From: Flagellimonas taeanensis | GTDB taxonomy: Bacteria > Bacteroidota > Bacteroidia > Flavobacteriales > Flavobacteriaceae | NCBI RefSeq assembly: GCF_003584105.1 | Contig: NZ_QXFO01000026.1 | Coordinates: 124,001-188,000, forward strand | DNA: 64,000 nucleotides | Reading direction: 5' to 3' | Shown: one piece after another, positions 19,405 to 26,470 of the stretch | How the letters are laid out: each line of letters starts with the position of its first letter | Position numbering within the stretch: the stretch's first letter is position 1 | Program-made: the position numbers and the translations under genes | Notes under the pieces: generated by a model | The model's input: only the letters and a program-made list of their open reading frames with translations | Database searches by the model: none | What the model was told of the DNA's origin: nothing

Positions 19405-19433
19405 TTTGGGCAGAAATTATGCCATTGCCCAAA
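19405..19433 (-). promoter_or_regulatory. Inverted repeat upstream of groES, candidate operator
   Basis: Perfect 8-bp arms TTTGGGCA (19405-19412) and TGCCCAAA (19426-19433) with a 13-bp spacer. The minus-strand spacer contains TAATTTC, a partial -7 element, 44-72 bp before the groES ATG. The sequence differs from CIRCE (TTAGCACTC-N9-GAGTGCTAA). Function as a repressor site is inference. Confidence 0.4.
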
Positions 19434-19452
19434 AACTGACATTATGGAAAAC

Positions 19453-19487
19453 AAAAATGCCAGCTTGTCATTCAAGCTGGCATTTTT
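19453..19487 (-). terminator. Strong hairpin terminator after secG
   Basis: A perfect 15-bp stem (AAAAATGCCAGCTTG / CAAGCTGGCATTTTT) with a 5-base loop, 20 bp after the secG stop. The AT ends supply the U-tract on either strand, so it also insulates groES from the upstream operon. Confidence 0.88.
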
Positions 19488-19507
19488 GTATGCTTTGTCA
19501 CTATCTA

Positions 19508-19873
19508 CTAGTTAAGGGTGTCCGTGGGATCGACATCTGTGGCAGGAACTTGTTCCGGGATTTCCTCAGGAACAGTTTCAGGGATCGTGGTCTCCGTGTC
19601 GTCACCTTGCAACAACTTGGAATCCGCTTGGCCATAGCTTCCCTTTAGGGAAACATTGGAAAGCAGGATCAACACGATCAACAAAGTGGCAAGCGTCCAG
19701 GTACTCTTGTCCAAAAAGTCACCGGTCTTCTTCACACCTCCCACAACTTGATTGCCCCCTCCACCGAAGGATGAGGACAGCCCACCACCTTTAGGGTTTT
19801 GGACCATGATGACCAACACCAACAAAAGGCACACGATAATGATCAATATCAAAAAAATTGTAAACGTGCTCAT
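19508..19873 (-). CDS. secG: Preprotein translocase subunit SecG
   Basis: Small integral subunit of the SecYEG translocon, 121 residues. It has two membrane helices (TFTIFLILIIIVCLLLVLVIM near residues 3-24 in two halves, and TLATLLIVLILLS near 60-73) separated by the conserved QNPKGGGLSSSFGG loop. An extra acidic, Pro-rich C-terminal tail (about 40 residues) is common in Bacteroidota SecG. It is the last gene of the sigma54 activator-lptE-TPR-secG run, starting 3 bp after the TPR gene. Confidence 0.93.
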   Translation of the reverse strand: MSTFTIFLILIIIVCLLLVLVIMVQNPKGGGLSSSFGGGGNQVVGGVKKTGDFLDKSTWTLATLLIVLILLSNVSLKGSYGQADSKLLQGDDTETTIPETVPEEIPEQVPATDVDPTDTLN

Positions 19874-19876
19874 TTC

Positions 19877-20764
19877 TTATTCTTCTTTTTCGTTCTGGAG
19901 GTTTTTCACCGCCTGAATTTGGTCTGCAAAGAAACCACTTTTTTCTGGATATTTCAAACTCAATATTTTAAAGGCTTGAATGGCCTTTTTATACTTTTTC
20001 TGCTCCAGATAGACCTTGGCCAAAGTCTCGGTCATCAACTCGTTTTTGTCAAACTTTGTGGACTCCTTTATGTTGACCTTTGGCTTTATGTTTTCTTGGG
20101 GCACTATTTTGGGATTCTTCTGGATGAACCTGTCCAACAACTCAAATTTTTTCTTGCGTTCCAGCTCTTCCATGACATTTTCCGCCGTTTCCACTTCTAC
20201 AGTTTTGGAAGTAAGTTGGAGCCATTGGGTAAAGGAATGTTTTTCTTTTTTGGTAAACGGGATGGGCTTGCCCAATTGAAGGTCGGTTTCTGCTTTGGGT
20301 TTTTCTTGTGCGGGAATCGATGGTTCCTCGGGCATTTTGGATTTGAACAGTTCCGGGTTCAGGATTTGCTCGGCATCCTTGATGTTCTGTGGCAGGGCCG
20401 GTTCGTCCGCTTCGCCCATCATGCTCTCGGTATTCGGGTTGGGCTCTATTTCCTCGGAAATGGCCTTTTGGTCTTCCAGTTTGGAGCCCCGTCCCGCAAT
20501 GGTGTCCGCAATGTTGTTCTGGATGAATTCCTTGGAAGTAATGTAGTCGAACAGCACATCCCTATCCGTGGTGTATGCCGCTGTGGTCTTCAGGGCGTTG
20601 TTGTATTTGTAACTGTCCAGATTTTTCAGTCCCTTCAAGTGCAAGGCCCTTGCCGCTTGAAAATAGGGATATTCCTCAATGATGTCCTCCAGTTCCCGGG
20701 TCTGTTTTGGGGACAGGATGGTGTTCGAGTTTTGAAGAATATGTATAAAATCCGTTACGTTCAT
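19877..20764 (-). CDS. TPR-like protein of unknown function
   Basis: A 295-residue soluble protein without a signal peptide. The N-terminus (FIHILQNSNTILSPKQTREL, IIEEYPYFQAARALHLKGLK) is a helical domain common in Flavobacteriia. The central 100-200 region is acidic and Pro-rich. The C-terminus (TETLAKVYLEQKKYKKAIQ, AFKILSLKYPEKSGFFADQI) is a clear TPR-type helical pair. The gene lies between lptE (6 bp) and secG (3 bp), suggesting a link with envelope biogenesis, but no specific function can be read from it. Confidence 0.8.
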   Translation of the reverse strand: MNVTDFIHILQNSNTILSPKQTRELEDIIEEYPYFQAARALHLKGLKNLDSYKYNNALKTTAAYTTDRDVLFDYITSKEFIQNNIADTIAGRGSKLEDQKAISEEIEPNPNTESMMGEADEPALPQNIKDAEQILNPELFKSKMPEEPSIPAQEKPKAETDLQLGKPIPFTKKEKHSFTQWLQLTSKTVEVETAENVMEELERKKKFELLDRFIQKNPKIVPQENIKPKVNIKESTKFDKNELMTETLAKVYLEQKKYKKAIQAFKILSLKYPEKSGFFADQIQAVKNLQNEKEE

Positions 20765-20770
20765 ATGCGG

Positions 20771-21301
20771 TTACCAATTGCCCAAGGAAGCATTGAAAAT
20801 GTCCTGTGTGAGGCGTTCAAATATTACTTCGTGTGCGGCAGCCTGGACGGATGTCAATGAGGCAGCGGCATCAAAATCGTAAAAGAAGGAGAAACGGCGT
20901 TCAAAATCGGCGTCCTCCTTGGTGTTGTTAAAGAACCGTACGTTCACGCTCATGGTGAGGCGGTTCTGGGCGGTCCGTTGGTCGGAGGTGGCCGTCATCG
21001 GGATCACTTTGTATTCGATGATTTCCCCTTCATACAACAAATCACCGTTGCTTCCGGTAAGGGAAAGACTGGTGAGGTTGTTGATCATATCCTGCAGGGC
21101 CAATGTAAAATCACGATCTAGTCCGGGCACAATGGTAGAGCCAGGGGTCTGGTCAGCATAGTTCTGAAAAAAGTTCACTTGGAAACTTTGTGCCGTCCCA
21201 ATGTCCGCTCCAGAAAAATTATGTCCCTGGTAAGCACCACAGCCGGAGAGAAAGAAGACCAGTCCCAATAATCCAACCTTTAAACTATTTTTTTTCCTCA
21301 T
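20771..21301 (-). CDS. lptE: LptE-family LPS-assembly lipoprotein
   Basis: Outer-membrane lipoprotein that plugs and assists LptD in LPS insertion, 176 residues. The ATG at 21301 gives a proper signal peptide (LKVGLLGLVFFLSGC) ending at a lipobox Cys near residue 22; the open frame extends upstream to 21340 but would spoil this. Family features include GCGAYQGHNFSGADI, the central TRxxFxLAL-like DRDFTLALQDMIN and a long beta-rich C-terminus. It lies 28 bp after the sigma-54 activator gene. Confidence 0.88.
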   Translation of the reverse strand: MRKKNSLKVGLLGLVFFLSGCGAYQGHNFSGADIGTAQSFQVNFFQNYADQTPGSTIVPGLDRDFTLALQDMINNLTSLSLTGSNGDLLYEGEIIEYKVIPMTATSDQRTAQNRLTMSVNVRFFNNTKEDADFERRFSFFYDFDAAASLTSVQAAAHEVIFERLTQDIFNASLGNW

Positions 21302-21329
21302 AATGTGTTCAAATAACAAAGCCGCCAAA

Positions 21330-22607
21330 TTAGAGATCATACTGTTTGATCTTTCGGTACAAGGTCCGTTCCGAAATACCGAGCTCGGAAGCAGCTGCTT
21401 TGCGCTTGCCCCTGTTCCGCTCCAGTGATTTTTTGATGAGCTCTATTTCTTTTTCCTGTAAAGATAGGGTTTCTTCCTCTTGGATCTCTTCTGCAAAGTG
21501 GTAACGGTCCTCCTGTGGCTGTTGCACGGGAGGGTGCATTTTTCCCTCTACAATAGGTTCGGGTAAATGGAGCACCTCGGCCATGGCTTCCTCTTCTTGT
21601 TCGATATCCTCTTCGGGTTTTCCGTAGATCTTGCGGATGAGGTTTTCATTTTCCTTTTGCACCTTTTTGGAATCGTTTTCCTTGAGGAGTTCCAATGTCA
21701 GCTTTTTCAGGTCGTTCAGGTCCCCCTTCATGTCGAAGAGCACTTTATAAAGAATTTCACGCTCGTTGCTGAAGTCACTTTCCTTCTTGGTCTGTCCTAC
21801 CACTGCGGGTAGATTGGAACCACTGGCATCGGGCAGGTAGCTTTTCAATGTGGCTGCCGTGATGGTCCTGTTTTCTTCCAATACCGATATCTGTTCGGCG
21901 ATGTTCCGCAATTGCCTGATGTTTCCCGGCCAACGGTATTTCAACAATAGATGGACTGCATCGTCCTCCAGGCGAATGGTGGGCATTTTGTATTTCTGAC
22001 CAAAATCCGAAGCAAATTTCCGGAACAGCAAATGGATGTCCTCCCGGCGTTCACGGAGTGGGGGAATATTGATCTCCACCGTGCTCAACCTATAGTAGAG
22101 GTCTTCCCTGAACTTTTCCTTTTCAATGGCCTCGAACATGTTCACGTTGGTGGCCGCCACGATGCGGACATTGGTCTTCTGTACTTGGGAAGATCCCACT
22201 TTCAGGAATTCCCCGTTTTCCAATACACGCAGCAAACGAACTTGGGTGGTGAGTGGGAGTTCGCCCACTTCATCCAGAAAGATGGTTCCGCCATCGGCCA
22301 CCTCAAAATATCCGCTTCGGGTCTGTGTGGCCCCGGTAAAGGCTCCCTTTTCATGGCCAAAGAGTTCACTGTCTATGGTGCCCTCGGGAATGGCCCCACA
22401 GTTCACAGCAATGTATTTGGCGTGCTTGCGGTGCGATAAGGAATGGATGATCTTGGGAATCGCTTCCTTTCCGACTCCACTTTCCCCAGTGACCAGGACC
22501 GAAATGTCGGTCGGGGCCACTTGGATGGATTTTTCTATGGCACGGTTGAGTTTCACATCATTGCCGATGAGCTCGAACCGTTGTTTTATGGATTGTATAC
22601 TTTCCAT
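21330..22607 (-). CDS. Sigma-54-dependent transcriptional activator (no N-terminal sensor domain)
   Basis: AAA+ activator of RpoN promoters, 425 residues. The Walker A is GESGVGKEAI near residue 40, the sigma54-contact loop GAFTGATQT near residue 92, Walker B GGTIFLDEVGEL near 108, and sensor/arginine-finger region FREDLYYRLS. A Fis-type HTH ends the protein (KRKAAASELGISERTLYRKI). Between AAA+ and HTH is an acidic, coiled-coil-prone linker of about 130 residues. No receiver, GAF or PAS domain precedes the AAA+ core, so any control must act through the linker, a partner or expression. It is followed by lptE, the TPR gene and secG. Confidence 0.93.
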   Translation of the reverse strand: MESIQSIKQRFELIGNDVKLNRAIEKSIQVAPTDISVLVTGESGVGKEAIPKIIHSLSHRKHAKYIAVNCGAIPEGTIDSELFGHEKGAFTGATQTRSGYFEVADGGTIFLDEVGELPLTTQVRLLRVLENGEFLKVGSSQVQKTNVRIVAATNVNMFEAIEKEKFREDLYYRLSTVEINIPPLRERREDIHLLFRKFASDFGQKYKMPTIRLEDDAVHLLLKYRWPGNIRQLRNIAEQISVLEENRTITAATLKSYLPDASGSNLPAVVGQTKKESDFSNEREILYKVLFDMKGDLNDLKKLTLELLKENDSKKVQKENENLIRKIYGKPEEDIEQEEEAMAEVLHLPEPIVEGKMHPPVQQPQEDRYHFAEEIQEEETLSLQEKEIELIKKSLERNRGKRKAAASELGISERTLYRKIKQYDL

Positions 22608-22616
22608 TTTCTGTCA

Positions 22617-22634
22617 TTCCTGCGGTGGCAGGAA
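22617..22634. repeat. Short palindrome in a repeat-like intergenic segment
   Basis: TTCCTGC-GGTG-GCAGGAA (7-bp perfect stem) lies at the start of a 100-bp gap that also contains TGCTTCGACTGCGCTCAGC. Both strings resemble dispersed intergenic repeats known from many bacterial genomes. It has no U-tract, so I do not call a terminator. Confidence 0.45.
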
Positions 22635-22708
22635 TCTTATTGTTTTGCTTTTGTGTCCACATCATGCTTCGACTGCGCTCAGCAACTGTACAGAACTACA
22701 AAAGGTTG

Positions 22709-24172
22709 TTAATTGTTTTTCGAATGGCCCACCGCCTCGCCGATCAAGGTGGCAGAGGTACATTCATTGATCTTTACGTTTACAAAATCGCCCACTTTGT
22801 AGTGTTCCTTTGGAAAGACCACCACGGTGTTCTGTGAGTTTCGGCCCATCCAATGGTCGGCAGATTTTTTGGAGGTGCCCTCGATGAGTACTTCCTCGGT
22901 CCTGCCCAAATGCTCTTGTGTGCGATAATGGCTGTGCCTTTGTTGTGCGTCAATGATTTCCGTTAGACGTCTTTTCTTGGTCTCTTCGGGAATGTCATCC
23001 TCCATTTTACGCTCGGCTAAGGTTCCGGGTCTTTCGGAATAGGCGAACATGAAGCCAAAATCGTATTTGACGTATTCCATCAAACTTAAGGTGTCCTGAT
23101 GGTCTTCTTCCGTCTCCGTTGGGAAACCGGTGATCATATCTTGGCTGATGGCGCAATCGGGAATGATTTTTTTGATGTTATCGATGAGTTCAAAATATTC
23201 CTCACGGGTATGAAGGCGGTTCATGGCCGTCAAGATCCTATTGCTGCCACTCTGTACGGGCAGGTGGATGTATTTGCAGATATTTTCATATTTGGCCATG
23301 GTCTCTATAACGTCCAAGGTCATGTCCTGTGGGTTGGAGGTGGAGAAACGGATGCGCATTTTGGGCTGCGCTTGGGCCACCAGTTCCAAAAGTTTGGAAA
23401 AGTTCACAGATGTGGCTTTTTGCATTTCCGAGGCCTTTTCAAAATCCTTCTTCAGACCACCACCATACCAAAGGTAACTGTCCACATTTTGTCCCAAAAG
23501 GGTAATTTCCTTGAAACCTCTTTCCCAAAGATCGTTCACTTCTTCCAAAATGGATTGGGGGTCACGGCTGCGTTCCCTGCCACGGGTAAAGGGCACTACA
23601 CAGAAGGTACACATGTTGTCGCACCCACGGGTGATGGACACAAAAGCGGTGATGCCATTGGAGTTCAGCCTGACAGGGGCCACATCGCCATAGGTCTCGT
23701 CCTTGGAAAGGATAACGTTCACGGCATTACGGCCCTCATCGATTTCCTGGATGAGGTTGGGCAGGTCCTTGTAGGCATCGGGGCCTACCACCATGTCCAC
23801 GATCTTCTCCTCTTCAAGGAACTTGCTTTTCAAGCGTTCCGCCATACATCCCAAGACGCCAACTTTCATGTGGGGGTTCGTCTTTTTTACGGCGTTGAAT
23901 TTTTCCAGACGCTTGCGCACGGTCTGTTCCGCCTTTTCGCGGATGGAACAGGTGTTTACCAAGACCAGGTCGGCCTCCTCCAATAGCTGTGTGGTGTTGA
24001 ACCCCTCCTTGGCCAGAATGGACGCAACGATCTCACTGTCGGAGAAATTCATCTGGCAGCCATAGCTCTCGATGTAGAGCTTTCGGGTGTTCTTTTCGTC
24101 CTTCTCCAAAGCCAAAGTGTTTCCCTGTTGGCTTTCGTCTATTATTTTCGCTACGCTTTCGTCCTTTATCAT
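22709..24172 (-). CDS. miaB: tRNA-2-methylthio-N6-dimethylallyladenosine synthase MiaB
   Basis: Radical-SAM enzyme that adds a methylthio group to i6A37 of tRNAs, 487 residues. The N-terminal UPF0004 domain binds an auxiliary 4Fe-4S cluster through [21 protein letters not shown] and LGCMAER. The radical-SAM cluster motif is [19 protein letters not shown] near residue 190, and a TRAM domain closes the protein ([11 protein letters not shown]...GDFVNVKI). An extra N-terminal 25 residues precede the core. A good promoter lies just upstream (24190-24221). Confidence 0.97.
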   Translation of the reverse strand: MIKDESVAKIIDESQQGNTLALEKDEKNTRKLYIESYGCQMNFSDSEIVASILAKEGFNTTQLLEEADLVLVNTCSIREKAEQTVRKRLEKFNAVKKTNPHMKVGVLGCMAERLKSKFLEEEKIVDMVVGPDAYKDLPNLIQEIDEGRNAVNVILSKDETYGDVAPVRLNSNGITAFVSITRGCDNMCTFCVVPFTRGRERSRDPQSILEEVNDLWERGFKEITLLGQNVDSYLWYGGGLKKDFEKASEMQKATSVNFSKLLELVAQAQPKMRIRFSTSNPQDMTLDVIETMAKYENICKYIHLPVQSGSNRILTAMNRLHTREEYFELIDNIKKIIPDCAISQDMITGFPTETEEDHQDTLSLMEYVKYDFGFMFAYSERPGTLAERKMEDDIPEETKKRRLTEIIDAQQRHSHYRTQEHLGRTEEVLIEGTSKKSADHWMGRNSQNTVVVFPKEHYKVGDFVNVKINECTSATLIGEAVGHSKNN

Positions 24173-24189
24173 ATTGCTGCAATGGGGTG

Positions 24190-24221
24190 CAAAGATAATG
24201 CTTATTCCATTTTAGTGACAA
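24190..24221 (-). promoter_or_regulatory. miaB: Probable miaB promoter
   Basis: Minus-strand TATCTTTG (24190-24197) matches TAnnTTTG fully. TTGT (24218-24221), one base off TTTG, lies 20 bp upstream, which is the standard spacing. The -7 element is 17 bp before the ATG. Confidence 0.5.
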
Positions 24222-24301
24222 TATGGCAGTATTTTTTAGGATTATATTGTGGATTCGGGAGTTAATGTTACCTTCAACAAAATAACATAACCATTGCCGA
24301 T

Positions 24302-25030
24302 ATGGACTTTACCCATGTTTCCCAACGCATTAACGAAAGTGGCCCAACGGAGTTTGGGAGCGTGTTCAACCGATCTGTGGAACTCTTCAAAAAAGTTTGG
24401 CTGCAGGGATTCCTTACCTTACTGTTGACCCTTTTGACCATGATCCCTTTTTATATTTTGATCTATGCGCCCATGTTGGCCATGGGGATTTCGGACCCCG
24501 AAGCCTTTGAGCATAATGAGATGCCCCCGGCATTTGCAGGCATCATGATTTTGGTAATGCCCATTTTTTCCGTTGGGGTGATGGTCATTGGTCTTTGTTT
24601 GAATGCCGCTTTTTTGCGCATTTGCCGAAAGTACGATATGGACGAAATGGGCAGGGATGATTACTTTTTCTATTTCAAAAAGCCTTACTTGGTCAAGGCG
24701 CTTGTCCTTTCGTTGTTGATGTTTGGATTGTCTTTGTTGGGATTGCTGGCCTGTGGGCTGGGTATTATTTATTTGATGGTCCCCATGTCCCTTTTCCCCG
24801 CTTTTTTTGCTTTTGATCGGGAACTGACGGCCCTGGAAATCGTGAAATCCGGGTTTGCGCTGGGCAATAAGAACTGGCTCATCATATTTGCTTTGGTCTT
24901 TGTGGCGGGATTGGTCGCTCAATTGGGGGTCATCCTCTGTTTGGTGGGTGTTTTCTTTACGGCGATGTTCTCCAAGATTCCAATTTACTACATATATAAG
25001 GATGCCATCGGTCTGTCCATGGATGCTTGA
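24302..25030 (+). CDS. Polytopic membrane protein of unknown function
   Basis: A 242-residue inner-membrane protein with about five or six hydrophobic segments. Examples are LTLLLTLLTMIPFYILIYAP, FAGIMILVMPIFSVGVMVIG, ALVLSLLMFGLSLLGLLACG and a Gly-rich terminal segment ending FTAMFSKIPIYYIYKDAI. The N-terminal FGSVFNRSVELFKKVW and internal repeats resemble the YciC/glycerophosphodiesterase membrane-domain type of fold, but I cannot assign a function. It starts a plus-strand run and is followed by the LVIVD lipoprotein. Confidence 0.75.
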   Translation: MDFTHVSQRINESGPTEFGSVFNRSVELFKKVWLQGFLTLLLTLLTMIPFYILIYAPMLAMGISDPEAFEHNEMPPAFAGIMILVMPIFSVGVMVIGLCLNAAFLRICRKYDMDEMGRDDYFFYFKKPYLVKALVLSLLMFGLSLLGLLACGLGIIYLMVPMSLFPAFFAFDRELTALEIVKSGFALGNKNWLIIFALVFVAGLVAQLGVILCLVGVFFTAMFSKIPIYYIYKDAIGLSMDA

Positions 25031-25098
25031 ATTTTCACTGAAGGTTGACGCAACTTTTTTGGAAAATTATCATCTATAGGGTTAAAATACCGACTATT

Positions 25099-26352
25099 AT
25101 GAAAAAGAAAATCCTTTTGTTGCCTTTCCTGGCGTTTCTGTTGTTTGGGTCCTGTACCAACGACGATTCCAGTGATAAATATGCCGATTATATCGTTGCC
25201 CGTCCCTTGGTGATGAGCAAAACGGAATTTGCCAACAGTGTGGACATCATCGCACCCAGACCTATTGAAGAATCGGGAAAGGTCTATACCTATAAAGATT
25301 ACATTTTTGTGAATGACAAATACCAGGGCATCCATGTAATCGACAACCGTAATCCACAGCAACCCGTAAAAATTGGATTCATCAATATTCCCGGCAATGT
25401 GGACATTTCGGTCAAGGACGATTATCTTTTTGCGGATAGCTTGGCGGATTTGATAGTCATCGATATTTCCGATATCGACAACATTGCGTTGGTGAACCGT
25501 TTGGAAAACGTGTTGCAAGGCGGCACGGTCTTCCCTTTTGAGGCCAATATCATAGAGGACATGGAATACGATTACGAAAATGAGATCATTGTGGGATGGA
25601 CGACCACAACGGAAAGAAGGCTGATTTCCGAAGCGGAAAAACAGGGTTGGGGCTTTTTTACGAATGACATGCTAGCCATGGAATCTGCCAATGGTGGAAC
25701 AACGGGCCAAGGAGGTTCGCTCGCGAGGTTCAAAATCGTGGAAGATTACCTCTACGCCGTGGACAGCCATAACATCAATGTGTTCAACATATCTGATTTG
25801 GACAACCCACAGGCGTTGGAGGATGTGTATGCAGGTTTTGATATAGAGACCATTTTTTACAATGGTAGTTACCTTTTCTTGGGCAGCATGCGGGGAATGT
25901 ATATATATGACATCACCGACCCTGCCGCACCTTCCAAGGTTTCGGAGTTTGAGCATGGTACGGCCTGCGACCCGGTGGTGGTGGATGGCGATTATGCTTA
26001 TGTGACCTTGCGAGGAGGAAATATGTGTGGTGCCACCGAGAGCGGATTGTTCATTGTGGACATTTCGGACATTTTGAATCCAGAACTGGCGGTACAGTAC
26101 CCTATGGATGGGCCCTACGGCCTGGGTATCAGGGAAGAAAAACTTTTTATCTGTGACGGGACTTCCGGTCTGAAGGTCTATGACAAGACCGACATCAACG
26201 ACCTGAAAGAGCTGAACCATTTCGAGGACATCGTCACTTTTGATGTCATTCCTTTGGAAAACCACTTGATCATGGTGGGAGATGGAATCTTGTATCAATA
26301 TGAGTATTTGGATGGGGGGATCAAGCTCATCAGCCAGATAGGGCTCAACTAA
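25099..26352 (+). CDS. LVIVD-repeat (beta-propeller) lipoprotein
   Basis: A 417-residue predicted surface or periplasmic lipoprotein. The ATG at 25099 gives a clean signal peptide (ILLLPFLAFLLFGSC) with acidic residues after the Cys (TNDDSSD), fitting a surface-export signal. The body repeats an LVIVD-type blade: GIHVIDNRNPQQPVKIGFI, LIVIDISDIDNIALVN, NINVFNISDLDNPQAL, GMYIYDITDPAAPSKVS, GLFIVDISDILNPELA and GLKVYDKTDIN. This is enough for a beta-propeller. Role unknown; protein or glycan interaction is plausible. A strong terminator follows at 26373. Confidence 0.85.
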   Translation: MKKKILLLPFLAFLLFGSCTNDDSSDKYADYIVARPLVMSKTEFANSVDIIAPRPIEESGKVYTYKDYIFVNDKYQGIHVIDNRNPQQPVKIGFINIPGNVDISVKDDYLFADSLADLIVIDISDIDNIALVNRLENVLQGGTVFPFEANIIEDMEYDYENEIIVGWTTTTERRLISEAEKQGWGFFTNDMLAMESANGGTTGQGGSLARFKIVEDYLYAVDSHNINVFNISDLDNPQALEDVYAGFDIETIFYNGSYLFLGSMRGMYIYDITDPAAPSKVSEFEHGTACDPVVVDGDYAYVTLRGGNMCGATESGLFIVDISDILNPELAVQYPMDGPYGLGIREEKLFICDGTSGLKVYDKTDINDLKELNHFEDIVTFDVIPLENHLIMVGDGILYQYEYLDGGIKLISQIGLN

Positions 26353-26372
26353 AAAAAGCAAAAAAACAAGTC

Positions 26373-26404
26373 AAATATCCCGTTTTCAGCGGGATATTTT
26401 TTTG
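26373..26404 (+). terminator. Rho-independent terminator after the LVIVD gene
   Basis: A perfect 10-bp stem (AAATATCCCG / CGGGATATTT) with a 7-base loop and a following T-run, 20 bp after the stop at 26352. Confidence 0.88.
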
Positions 26405-26453
26405 ATATGGGTTCCATAAAAACCCAAAATCGAAAAATTGATATACTTTTGTT

Positions 26454-26461
26454 ACGACAAA
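26454..26461 (+). promoter_or_regulatory. topA: Possible topA -7 element with very short leader
   Basis: TACTTTTG matches TAnnTTTG exactly and ends 9 bp before the topA ATG. No TTTG sits at the usual upstream spacing. If used, the mRNA would have a leader of only a few bases. Confidence 0.38.
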
Positions 26462-26470
26462 AACCAGTGC

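Noticed and set aside
19405..19433. Possible CIRCE/HrcA operator at groES
   Set aside because: Arms are TTTGGGCA/TGCCCAAA with 13-bp spacing, not the CIRCE sequence or its 9-bp spacing, so only a generic operator is proposed.
19799..20860. 353-codon open frame on the plus strand over secG and the TPR gene
   Set aside because: Phe/Gly/Leu-rich translation with no motif; it covers secG and the TPR-like gene, whose frames are supported by family features and operon spacing.
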